Positions 9,779 through 17,648 of a DNA stretch of 64,000 nt are shown here, piece after piece. Under the pieces are notes generated by a model. The model was given only the letters and a program-made list of their open reading frames with translations. It ran no database searches and was not told the origin of the DNA. Position numbers and translations under genes: made by a program. Each line of letters opens with the position of its first letter. The first letter of the stretch is position 1. Source of the DNA: Flectobacillus major DSM 103 (lineage in GTDB: Bacteria; Bacteroidota; Bacteroidia; Cytophagales; Spirosomataceae); NCBI RefSeq assembly GCF_000427405.1, contig NZ_KE386491.1:4535812-4599811 (forward strand). The letters run 5' to 3'.

Positions 9779-10237
9779 ATGAAAAAAATTGTTATCCTTT
9801 CTTCAATGCTGTTTATGACAGTATGTACAAAATCATTAGCTTCAACTTCTGAGTATTTTGTTGATGATGCCGCTATTGAAACAACGTTAAATCAAGGTGT
9901 AGAAGTAAATTACTTGACACCTGTGTCCAACGTAGAATCATCTACGCAAAATAGCCTTATGGCGGTAAGTAATGCTATGGCTTCGACATCGTCGGTAGCT
10001 GCTAGCAAAGACCCCGCTGTAGCATTCATTCTTGCTACATTTTTAGGAGGACTCGGTATTCACCGCTTCTATATGGGTACTGCTACACTAACGGGTGTGG
10101 GCTATATCTTAACCTTGGGTGGTTGTGGTATCGTAGCGTTTGTTGACTGGGTTGTATTGTTAATTGCCTTGGTAAATAACGAAGGTATCAGCAAATATGA
10201 AGATAACCCTAAGTTCTTTATGTGGGGAGGAAAATAA
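9779..10237 (+). CDS. Exported TM2-domain protein
   Basis: A 152-residue protein with a signal peptide (MKKIVILSSMLFMTVCTKSLAS, too long to be cleaved early). The C-terminal half (~residues 78-140) is a TM2 domain: DPAVAFILATFLGGLGIHRF, a YMG turn, then a second helix with VDWVVLLIAL. The role of such TM2 proteins in bacteria is poorly known. The start at ATG 9779 is chosen over an upstream TTG two codons earlier because it begins a standard MKK signal peptide. The Cys at about residue 18 lacks a good lipobox. Transcribed alone, with a terminator after it. Confidence 0.85.
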   Translation: MKKIVILSSMLFMTVCTKSLASTSEYFVDDAAIETTLNQGVEVNYLTPVSNVESSTQNSLMAVSNAMASTSSVAASKDPAVAFILATFLGGLGIHRFYMGTATLTGVGYILTLGGCGIVAFVDWVVLLIALVNNEGISKYEDNPKFFMWGGK

Positions 10238-10267
10238 TTTGAAAACTTTCAATCAGTAAAAAATTGA

Positions 10268-10299
10268 AATGCCGAGAATGTGATTTCTTGGCATTTTTT
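10268..10299 (+). terminator. Terminator between convergent genes
   Basis: Stem AAATGCC-g-AGAA / TTCT-t-GGCATTT with a short loop and a T6 run on the plus strand. It overlaps the end of the convergent minus-strand gene (stop at 10298). Confidence 0.8.
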
Positions 10300-11173
10300 A
10301 TTTGACTAAAGCATTTTTTACTTGTTGATAATATCGTTGTTTGAGTTGTTCGTTTTTTTGTTGAACCAATACGCCACTTCGCCGAACCCCACCAAAATAA
10401 AAGGCTTGGAAGAGACCAAAACCAGTAAAAAATCCTGAAAAATAATAGCCATCAACAACACTATAGATACCAAACCCGAGTGTTGCGGCCTGAAATACTA
10501 GCGAAATGACACCTTCGGCGGTATTGCCACTATAAAGCATTCCTGCTCCAGGTATAAAAGTAGCTAAGGTTTCAGCTTTTTTTACACTCCTAAAACGAGG
10601 TTTTTGAGCAAATGCAAATACATCATCAACATTTACTATAAGATGATGTTGTTGGGCATATTCTACCAATAAAGGCTTGGCTTCATCGTATCGAGCCAGT
10701 TTGGTTAAAGCCAGTATTTCCCAAAGTAAGGCTTTTTGGGTTAGGGTACTGTCTTTTACAAAGTATTTGAGCTGTTGAATATTGGTATAGCAATCTTCAT
10801 ACATATCGGCCAAAAAAGTACAAACAACCGCCTCGTACCGAAATAGAAATTGGCTGGTATCGGAAAGGTTGTTGAAATCAAACCTTTGTACGGTTTTTAC
10901 AGCTTCATCAAATTGTCCTGCTGCTTTTTGGCCATACACTTTTTTTAGCAAGCATTCATTTTTTTGCCAAGCTTTAATATCGGCCGAAAGGCTGTCTGAA
11001 TCGTTGTCTATTAATTCAAAATAACATTGTTCGTATGCTAAAATGGCTTCCTCAAATTGCTTATTTTTCAATAAACTATCGGCTTTTTGAAACCTTTGAG
11101 CATTTAGTTTAATTGAAAATTGTACGCAAAGGAATATGCATATCAAAAAGAATTTGTTCGTCAACTTTCTCAT
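10298..11173 (-). CDS. Exported TPR-like membrane protein, paralogue of its upstream neighbour
   Basis: 291 residues. An N-terminal signal peptide (to about residue 26, LNAQ) is followed by alpha-helical repeats (RFQKADSLLKNKQFEEAI is TPR-like) and, from about residue 205, hydrophobic segments with FIPGAGMLYSG, FGLFQAFYFGG and a basic tail. The PGAG/YSG and FYFGG motifs align with PGSGKIYAG and LFYLGN of the upstream gene, so the two are probably an old tandem duplication. Its first 65 bases overlap the end of that gene in another frame. Function unknown; last gene of a four-gene operon with yidD-like and LolA-like genes, so an envelope role is inferred. Confidence 0.75.
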   Translation of the reverse strand: MRKLTNKFFLICIFLCVQFSIKLNAQRFQKADSLLKNKQFEEAILAYEQCYFELIDNDSDSLSADIKAWQKNECLLKKVYGQKAAGQFDEAVKTVQRFDFNNLSDTSQFLFRYEAVVCTFLADMYEDCYTNIQQLKYFVKDSTLTQKALLWEILALTKLARYDEAKPLLVEYAQQHHLIVNVDDVFAFAQKPRFRSVKKAETLATFIPGAGMLYSGNTAEGVISLVFQAATLGFGIYSVVDGYYFSGFFTGFGLFQAFYFGGVRRSGVLVQQKNEQLKQRYYQQVKNALVK

Positions 11174-12011
11174 TAAATTCTTGTCGTTTTATTTTAACAC
11201 TAAGGGCACTTCCCCAAATATTTCCTAGGTAAAAAAGGCTAAAAAGTCCACCATAAACAATAAACCTTGGGCTAGTAACACCATCTTTTCTAAGCCCTTC
11301 ATAAGCCTGCAAGCCCAACAAGGTGTTTTGTAAAAAAGTAGAAATCGCTTGCCCAAGTTGCCCACCTGCATATATTTTGCCCGAGCCAGGAATAATAGCC
11401 GAAAAAAGAGCCGCCTTTAAAGGTGATTTTTTTTGTTGTTCCCGAATTGTTTTTTGGTAGTCGATAAAATTACCTTGTTGCTTCTGCAAAGGGTAATAGG
11501 TTTCGTTAAATTGTTTCTTGAGTGAATCAAATACCGTATGATTGCGTCGTAGCAAAGCTATTCCAGCCAACTCAAAAGTTTTGATAGGAGTACTAAGGCT
11601 GTCGGGGGCAATTGCCTGTAAAGTTAGCTCGGCCTCGCTGTAACGCTGTAAATAGCTATAGGAAATACTGGCAAAAAATAACGATTTGGTATAATTAAGA
11701 CTGCTTTTGGGTACTGCCGAAAAATACTTGGTAGACGAATCTAATTGTCTAAGCGAATAATGCGAAAAACCTTTCCAGTAGTTTAAGTCCAAATCTTGTT
11801 GTAGACTTTGAGGGTATTTTCTTTGCCACTGGCTCAGCAACGTGAGGGCTTCCCTATGTTGGTCTTTTTCTAATAGGTATTGTAAAAATAAGCTATCTTT
11901 CTTGATTTGAGCCAAAGCAGTATGTCCGAGTATGAGCCAAGCTATCAATAAGCAATTGGGCTTTATACAATAGACAAGAATCGTTTTGAAATTCGATAAA
12001 ATATACGTCAT
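11109..12011 (-). CDS. Exported TPR-like membrane protein with PGSGKxYxG motif
   Basis: 300 residues. The hydrophobic N-terminus (about residues 15-35, ending LAQ) looks like a signal peptide. Helical repeat-like sequence follows (EALTLLSQWQRKYP; YSEAELTLQ), then from about residue 200 FSAIIPGSGKIYAG, a hydrophobic stretch, GGLFSLFYLGNIWGSA and a charged tail. It shares this C-terminal layout with its downstream neighbour. The gene begins 4 bases after yidD ends and its last 65 bases overlap the next start, so all are probably translated from one message. No known enzymatic motif is visible. Confidence 0.75.
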   Translation of the reverse strand: MTYILSNFKTILVYCIKPNCLLIAWLILGHTALAQIKKDSLFLQYLLEKDQHREALTLLSQWQRKYPQSLQQDLDLNYWKGFSHYSLRQLDSSTKYFSAVPKSSLNYTKSLFFASISYSYLQRYSEAELTLQAIAPDSLSTPIKTFELAGIALLRRNHTVFDSLKKQFNETYYPLQKQQGNFIDYQKTIREQQKKSPLKAALFSAIIPGSGKIYAGGQLGQAISTFLQNTLLGLQAYEGLRKDGVTSPRFIVYGGLFSLFYLGNIWGSALSVKIKRQEFNEKVDEQILFDMHIPLRTIFN

Positions 12012-12015
12012 GCTA

Positions 12016-12438
12016 TCATTTATACATTTTGGGCGTGTCTATTACCTTGCCTTTTTGATTAATTCGGAAAGGATTAATAGTAGTAGCACTAATACGATTA
12101 CAGCGGGCAAGGCGGTCGGCACTAAGGGCCAACCCTTTGAGAATACCATATTCTTTGATGGCTTCTCGGCTAAATCTTGAGCAAGATAATTCGTAAAGGC
12201 AATTGGCCGAAAACTGGGGTGAAATAACCTTTTGATAAACCGTTAAAGAGCCATTGAAAAACCAAAGCAGTGGGTTGTAGCGTTGAGTTTTAGGGCTAGC
12301 CTGTGTAACAGTGCTAGATACGCTATCTTTAGTTGACAAGTAAGATAAATCGGTATCAAGGTTCTGAGCCAATAAATAGCCATTGCTCAAGAAGGTTACT
12401 ATTGCCACGAGTAAGCCTTTATTTAACCACTTTTGCAT
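12016..12438 (-). CDS. yidD: YidD-like membrane protein insertion efficiency factor
   Basis: 140 residues. The core SLTVYQKVISPQFSANCLYE (about 68-87) with the following LSCSRFSREAIKEYG matches the YidD/haemolytic domain (YQxxISPxxxxxCxYxPSCSxYxxEAI), and LALSADRLARCNR matches its conserved RLxRC end. YidD proteins aid membrane protein insertion with YidC. Odd: the family is usually about 70-85 residues and cytoplasmic-face attached, while this one has an added N-terminus with a signal peptide-like segment (LLVAIVTFLSNGYLLAQ) and Glu in place of the usual Pro before SCS. It overlaps the LolA-like gene by 20 bases. Confidence 0.85.
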   Translation of the reverse strand: MQKWLNKGLLVAIVTFLSNGYLLAQNLDTDLSYLSTKDSVSSTVTQASPKTQRYNPLLWFFNGSLTVYQKVISPQFSANCLYELSCSRFSREAIKEYGILKGLALSADRLARCNRISATTINPFRINQKGKVIDTPKMYK

Positions 12439-13138
12439 TGTTAGGAATGGTAAAATTCAACAAATTGTTATTTACGGCCTCGTTCACTTTTACATCTGAA
12501 TAGGTCGTTTTGGAAATAACAGAGTCTTTTGCTGTGAAAAAATCTATTTGAGTAATAGCCAAAGGAAAGGTTATATCACCGATATTCTGGTAATTATAAT
12601 AATAAACCTTTTTCATAACTTGCCCATTGGCATCTATATACTTGGTATAGATAGGATTTGAGCCATTATGCACCAATTCTACTTGCTTGATACTTTTGCT
12701 GAGTTTGGATGGTGCAAGCCAAGTACTAATCATAAGATTTTTGTCAAACTTGGTGGCTTTATTAACAAAGCCCATGCCTCTAAGCCCTAAATCAGATTTT
12801 TGGTTGTTGAGAAAATAGAAAAACTGAGTAGTTTCGGTGCTAAACATATAATTGACCTGTTGCATCACCGTATTTTTGGCAGGGTCATAAATACTAACCT
12901 CGCCCTTAGAGTTGTTGATAATATATTGGTCGTTGGGTTGTGTAAAATGGCTTATCATTTTACCACCAGCCAATTGATACCCAATTTCGGCTTTGATGGT
13001 AGCAGTTTTCCCTGATTTGCTTGAGCGGGACACCATATTAACGCTAATTTTCTTGACACTATTTGAAGATACAATCAGGGCTGAGGATACAAGCCCAATA
13101 AAGCTCAATACAGTAAATAATGATATTTTTTTTGACAT
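12419..13138 (-). CDS. LolA-like outer-membrane lipoprotein carrier homologue
   Basis: 239 residues with a signal peptide (MSKKISLFTVLSFIGLVSSAL). The rest is a mostly-beta periplasmic protein: KTATIKAEIGYQLAGGKMIS, YIINNSKGEVSIYDPAKNTV, then FFTAKDSVISKTTYSDVKVN and a final FTIPNNAKVVK. This order (a half-barrel with ...LNFTIP(N)...AKVV at the end) resembles LolA-like or DUF4412-like proteins that bind lipids; identity is inferred from pattern, not from a diagnostic residue. It is the first gene of a four-gene operon and is preceded by a strong palindrome ending 16 bases before the ATG. Confidence 0.6.
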   Translation of the reverse strand: MSKKISLFTVLSFIGLVSSALIVSSNSVKKISVNMVSRSSKSGKTATIKAEIGYQLAGGKMISHFTQPNDQYIINNSKGEVSIYDPAKNTVMQQVNYMFSTETTQFFYFLNNQKSDLGLRGMGFVNKATKFDKNLMISTWLAPSKLSKSIKQVELVHNGSNPIYTKYIDANGQVMKKVYYYNYQNIGDITFPLAITQIDFFTAKDSVISKTTYSDVKVNEAVNNNLLNFTIPNNAKVVK

Positions 13139-13154
13139 AGTTATAGGAAATAAA

Positions 13155-13202
13155 AAACCAAATTTACTTTCTTGGATACATAAAAGAAAGCAAATTTGGT
13201 TT
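13155..13202 (-). promoter_or_regulatory. Strong palindrome abutting the LolA-like start (terminator, attenuator or operator)
   Basis: 19-base arms (13155-13173 and 13184-13202) match at 18 positions with a 10-base loop. On the minus strand it is followed by GGTTTTTTATTT, which fits an intrinsic terminator of the preceding beta-barrel gene, but it ends only 16 bases before the next ATG. Its 3' arm also contains TAAATTTG (13159-13166 on the minus strand), a -7-like element, so it could instead be an operator over a promoter. Confidence 0.65.
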
Positions 13203-13367
13203 TATGTAATAGTACTTCTTCGGATTAATTAGCAGGGGAGCATTACAATTGCTGGGTTTTGAGCCTAAATGCTTAATTACCAGGCCATTATTGAGGTTGA
13301 TGATTCAGATTTGTACTACTCCATTACTTGCTGATTAGTATATGATAGTTTTTTGAAAATCAGATTG

Positions 13368-13898
13368 TTAGAAATTAAAAGATACGCCAGCCTGTATCCA
13401 TGAGCCTCCCCAACCTACTTCGGCATAACCTCCAAGGTTTTCGGACAGAGGCATTCGTACACCTGCTCTTGGATTAAAAAACGGTAGGGTACGGTTGGCA
13501 TAGGTAACTTGACCGTTTTGGTTGTTATAAACATAGTTATTTCTATCAAACAACAAGCCCACACTTAGAGCCACGTATGGGTCTATCGAGTTGTCGTTGA
13601 TTCTGAGGGCATCACCCAAGTGATATGCTCCTCTGGCACCCACCCGCAACTGACCGTAATTGTAGTTGCCACTATACCCTGTCAATAGGCCTGCATTATA
13701 GTAAGTATAGCCAATCATGGGGCCAATACCAATGTTGTCTTGAATCCCAAATTCGGCGTTGGCATATCCTCCAAAAGCAAGTAATCCTATGCCTGCATTG
13801 ATGATTCTGTCGCCTTGTTGCAAAGCTTGTGAAGATGCTAAATAAGGTGTAATCATTAACAAAAATGCCACCAAAAAAGATTGGATGTGTTTTTTCAT
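13368..13898 (-). CDS. Outer-membrane beta-barrel protein
   Basis: 176 residues. A signal peptide (MKKHIQSFLVAFLLMITPYLASSQ) is followed by alternating amphipathic beta strands with Gly and aromatic girdles (IINAGIGLLAFGGYANAEFG, GPMIGYTYYNAGLL, YGQLRVGARGAYHL, PYVALSVGLLFD, NPRAGVRMPL, GGYAEVGWG) and a C-terminal strand WIQAGVSFNF ending in Phe, the BamA recognition signal. Size fits an 8-stranded OmpA/OmpW-type barrel of unknown role. Single gene; the palindrome at 13155 may terminate it. Confidence 0.85.
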   Translation of the reverse strand: MKKHIQSFLVAFLLMITPYLASSQALQQGDRIINAGIGLLAFGGYANAEFGIQDNIGIGPMIGYTYYNAGLLTGYSGNYNYGQLRVGARGAYHLGDALRINDNSIDPYVALSVGLLFDRNNYVYNNQNGQVTYANRTLPFFNPRAGVRMPLSENLGGYAEVGWGGSWIQAGVSFNF

Positions 13899-14033
13899 TG
13901 TATAAATTGATTGTAAAGTTTAATAAATGCTTACGTTTATTAAAAACTTGTAGAAAAGATAAATTATTATTGAAAATCGAGTAAACGGCATTGAATAGCA
14001 AAAAATAATGCTTTTGACCACCTATTTATACAC

Positions 14034-14075
14034 AAAAAAAGCTACAAAGCCTAACCGACGTTAGAACCTTGTAGC
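14034..14075 (-). terminator. Intrinsic terminator after the phosphohexomutase
   Basis: Stem GCTACAA-(g)-... / ...TTTGTAGC with a nested TCTAAC/GGTTAG part, followed on the minus strand by seven T residues (14034-14040). Confidence 0.85.
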
Positions 14076-14100
14076 CAATGATACTAGTTGATATAGTATT

Positions 14101-15855
14101 TTATTTCAATCCTAAATCTTCTTGAATAGCCGTAACTTTTGCTTTTAGGCTTTCTAAGGTTGCATTAAAGTCGTCTGGATTCACCAAAGGAGCATTTACC
14201 GAAACATAGAATTTGATTTTGGGTTCTGTACCCGATGGACGAGCAGAAACCTTTGAGCCATCGGCCAAAATCAACTGAATTACGTTTGATGATTCCATTC
14301 CCAAACCTTCTGGAATAGCTGTAATATCGCCTGTTTTCAGGTCTTTTGACGTTAAGTTTTTATAGTCCAATACCGTTACAGGTTCAGAGCCAGCTACCGA
14401 AGTTGGTAAATTTGCACGAAGGTTAGCCATCATTTGTTGGATTTCTTCGGCACCAGCTTTACCTTTTTTGGTCAACGAAATCAAACCTTCATAGTAAAAG
14501 TTGTTTTCTTGGTACATTTCTGTCAAGAAGTCAAACAACGACTTGCCATTATCTTTAGCGTAAGCTGTTAATTCGGCAATCATAGCACACGATGCCACAG
14601 CGTCTTTATCGCGTACGGCATCGCCAATTAAATAGCCATACGACTCTTCTCCGCCACCAATGAATTGTTCTTTGCCTTCTAGCTCACGAATAACCGCCGC
14701 AATGTATTTAAAGCCAGTAAGGGTATTATAGCATTTTACCCCTTTAGTTTCACACATTTTGTCGATAATATTGGTTGTTACAATGGTTTTGGCCACAAAC
14801 TCTTTGCCAGTGAGCTTACCTGCTTTTTCCCATGCACCCAACAAATAGTAAATAATCAAGCTTGCCATTTGGTTACCATTGAGCAATACCCATTCACCTT
14901 GAGGGTTTTTTACGGCAGCTCCTACACGGTCGGCATCGGGGTCGGTAGCAATTACTAGGTCGGCATCTATATCCTTTGCCAAGTTCATGGCCAAAGTCAT
15001 GGCTTCGGTTTCTTCGGGGTTTGGATATACCACCGTCGGGAAATCGCCATTAGGTTCTGCCTGAGCTTCTACGATGTTGACATTTTCAAAGCCTAATAAA
15101 GCCAAAGCTTTTGGTACTAATGTAATACCAGTACCATGAATAGATGAATAAACAATTTTGAGGTCTTTTTGACGAGCAATTACATCAGGATTAATACTAT
15201 TGTGCTGAATGGTTTTTAGGTATTCCTTGTCAATTTCTTCGTCGATAAGCGTAATTAAGGCTTCATTCCCAACAAAGTTGATAGCATCAACCGAAGTAAT
15301 ATTGTTTACTTCTGCCACGATATTTTTATCGTGAGGGGCTACTACTTGCGAGCCATCGCTCCAATAAGCTTTATAACCATTGTATTCACGAGGGTTGTGC
15401 GAAGCAGTGATTACCAAGCCAGCATCGCAGCCCAAATGGCGTACCGCAAATGATAATTCAGGGGTTGGGCGTAAAGCCGAAAATAAATATACTTTGATGC
15501 CATTGGCCGAGAAAATATCGGCACAAATACGGGCAAAATAAGGAGAGTTATTACGAGAGTCGTGGGCAATAGCCACTTTAATTTCTTTGTCGGGCAGGCT
15601 TTTTTTAAGGTAATTAGTGAACCCTTGCGTAGCAGCTCCGACAGTATATTTGTTCATTCGGTTTGAACCCACACCCATTTCCCCTCTCATACCACCTGTT
15701 CCGAATTCTAATGCTTTGTAAAAAGAGTCAGTAAGTTCTGTTTCTTTTCCTTCGTCCAAAAGCGATTGGATTTTTGCTTTTGTGTCCTCATCATAGTTAC
15801 CTGATAGCCATGCATCAATATTTTTTTGGGTAAGAGCGTCTAAACCTGTTGACAT
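14101..15855 (-). CDS. Phosphoglucomutase / phosphomannomutase (alpha-D-phosphohexomutase)
   Basis: Cytosolic enzyme interconverting hexose 1- and 6-phosphates. 584 residues, the long form found in Bacteroidota and Firmicutes PgcA. Domain 1 has the phosphoserine loop VITASHNPREYNGYK (Ser152). The metal loop DPDADRVG is near 307-314, the sugar-binding loop GGGEESYGYLIGD near 397-409, and the phosphate-binding loop ARPSGTEPKIKFY near 537-549. All key loops are intact. It supplies precursors for envelope sugars or glycogen. Choice between glucose and mannose substrates cannot be made by eye. Confidence 0.93.
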   Translation of the reverse strand: MSTGLDALTQKNIDAWLSGNYDEDTKAKIQSLLDEGKETELTDSFYKALEFGTGGMRGEMGVGSNRMNKYTVGAATQGFTNYLKKSLPDKEIKVAIAHDSRNNSPYFARICADIFSANGIKVYLFSALRPTPELSFAVRHLGCDAGLVITASHNPREYNGYKAYWSDGSQVVAPHDKNIVAEVNNITSVDAINFVGNEALITLIDEEIDKEYLKTIQHNSINPDVIARQKDLKIVYSSIHGTGITLVPKALALLGFENVNIVEAQAEPNGDFPTVVYPNPEETEAMTLAMNLAKDIDADLVIATDPDADRVGAAVKNPQGEWVLLNGNQMASLIIYYLLGAWEKAGKLTGKEFVAKTIVTTNIIDKMCETKGVKCYNTLTGFKYIAAVIRELEGKEQFIGGGEESYGYLIGDAVRDKDAVASCAMIAELTAYAKDNGKSLFDFLTEMYQENNFYYEGLISLTKKGKAGAEEIQQMMANLRANLPTSVAGSEPVTVLDYKNLTSKDLKTGDITAIPEGLGMESSNVIQLILADGSKVSARPSGTEPKIKFYVSVNAPLVNPDDFNATLESLKAKVTAIQEDLGLK

Positions 15856-16019
15856 AGTTTTAAGTTAAATTTGAGAATATTTGAAATAATTATTTTGCAC
15901 AAAGGTTGTCTATCTTTTTTTCATAATTGACAGTAAAGCAAATATAAAAATTATTCTGAACTTGCTAATTCCCGTTAAATAATTTAGGTCAAAAAGACCA
16001 ATATGTCTTTCTTTTGTCC

Positions 16020-16051
16020 AATAAAAAAACCACTAGAGTAGCTAGTGGTTT
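16020..16051 (-). terminator. Intrinsic terminator after the KAS III gene
   Basis: Perfect arms AAACCACTAG (16027-16036) and CTAGTGGTTT (16042-16051), followed on the minus strand by a T7 run. It is about 87 bases past the stop. Confidence 0.85.
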
Positions 16052-16138
16052 AGTATTTAGGATAAAATTTTGAAAAAATATAAATGTTTTTAAAAAAACT
16101 TTATCACAAAAAAGGCATTAAACTATTAGGAGGCTTGC

Positions 16139-17083
16139 TTAAATTTCGACAAGCATTGCACCATGCGAATAGCCACCGCCAAAAACAGTAACAATAATTC
16201 TTTCTCCTTTTTTGAAAGTACTTTTCTTTTCGTCTAGGGCAATAGCACAACCGGCACAACCTGTATTACCAAGGTATTGAATATTCGATACCATTTTGTC
16301 TTCGGTAATTCCCAAAGTACCTGCTACATTTTTGGTAATACGCAAATTGGCCTGATGCGGAATCACATAAGCTATATCATCGACAGTCAGCCCATTTTTT
16401 TCCATTACTTGCTTGCTTACTTTTGGCATATAAGTACAAGCATTGATGAACACATCTTTACCATAAGGCATAATCAAGCCTTTTTGAAGGGGCTTGAGGG
16501 TTACACCTTCCGATGCCTTACCTACATTGGCAGCACCACCTGTAATAAGGTCTTTGATTTCCCAGTTGACATCGCCAGTTTTGTCTTTAGCAATCGAAAT
16601 CACCGCAGCACCATCGCCCCATAAGTGGCCAGCTTTGGTGTCGTCTTCGTTGTTGTAGGCTGTATTATGTTCCGAAACCACCACTAGGGCTTTGCTTGCT
16701 TTGTTCATGGCAAAATACCCTTGTACAATTTCGATGGCATTAAGCAAAGAAGAACACGCCGACGAAATGGTTACTACAGGTATTTCAGAGATATTCAAAG
16801 CGTTTTGAACCGCATGAGCCAAGGTAAATATATTATCGTGTGGTGTATAGGTAGCACCTACAATTAAATCAACTTCAGAAATGTCGTAAGGTAAAGTATC
16901 AGTAATTTTTTTTGCTGCTTCCAATGCCATTGTATGGGTGTTTTCTTCAGCAGATGCTTTACGACGCTCACGAATTCCTGTTCTCTCACTTATCCATTCG
17001 TCAGTCAAACCATTAAGTTCTTCAAAATAGGCATTTGTAATGACTTGTTCGGGCAGGTAGCTTGCAATTGCGTTAATGAACAT
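16139..17083 (-). CDS. 3-oxoacyl-ACP synthase III family protein
   Basis: Thiolase-fold condensing enzyme, 314 residues. The Cys-His-Asn triad is visible: SSACSS (Cys110), IPHQANLRI (His243) and LGNTGCAG (Asn273). WISERTGIRERR near residues 30-41 is the FabH family signature. It would condense an acyl-CoA or acyl-ACP with malonyl-ACP. The GNTGCAG loop differs from the GNTSAAS of housekeeping FabH, and the gene stands alone rather than in a plsX-fabH cluster, so it may be a secondary KAS III for special fatty acids or pigments (inference). Terminator downstream. Confidence 0.88.
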   Translation of the reverse strand: MFINAIASYLPEQVITNAYFEELNGLTDEWISERTGIRERRKASAEENTHTMALEAAKKITDTLPYDISEVDLIVGATYTPHDNIFTLAHAVQNALNISEIPVVTISSACSSLLNAIEIVQGYFAMNKASKALVVVSEHNTAYNNEDDTKAGHLWGDGAAVISIAKDKTGDVNWEIKDLITGGAANVGKASEGVTLKPLQKGLIMPYGKDVFINACTYMPKVSKQVMEKNGLTVDDIAYVIPHQANLRITKNVAGTLGITEDKMVSNIQYLGNTGCAGCAIALDEKKSTFKKGERIIVTVFGGGYSHGAMLVEI

Positions 17084-17648
17084 TACGTGTTAGTTTAGGA
17101 TATTGAAATTTGATAATACTACCAACATTTAGTTGCTAGGCCAGCACTACGCTGTTGCCTTTTGCCAAATCTTCAAGATAACTATCCTCTTTAGATTTTG
17201 TAAAATATAAGATGCTTCAGTGGTTTTTACCACAAAACATAGATACAATACCTAATAACTATTGGTGGTTTTTATCAATCACAAATCAAAGTTTAATAAA
17301 AAACTTATTTTAGGGATTGAAATTTAATACAAAGGAAATTAATGTTTTGGCATAGTACAAGAAAATATTAGAAAAATGTAATTTATACTTTTAAAAGTAC
17401 TATAGTTTTTTGTATTATTTTGATGTTTTTTGGATAAAACTTATAAATGTCAGAAAGACGGCACAATATTACTAAAATCTTAATAAGAATCAAATTAAAG
17501 ACTTAAACCCTAGGTAATTAGATAGACCAAATAGGCTTTGTTAATCTTTATTTGACGATATATCCTGATTGACAACGACCGAATATTATCATTTTTGCAA
17601 TTCTTATGGCATATTTGTGTTCTGAAATCACTATTTCTTCCATATTCT
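17084..17648. other. Intergenic region between divergent genes
   Basis: About 565 bases, AT-rich towards the middle, lying between the divergent KAS III and glycosyltransferase genes. No frame on either strand looks coding. A weak promoter-like TTG ... ATTTTTG pair lies near 17570-17597. No repeat was seen. Confidence 0.5.

Noticed and set aside
17595-17648. 18-codon N-terminal extension of the GT4 enzyme from TTG 17595
   Set aside because: The family starts at the KVTILSTFDTFGG strand; extension residues are hydrophobic filler over a promoter-like site.
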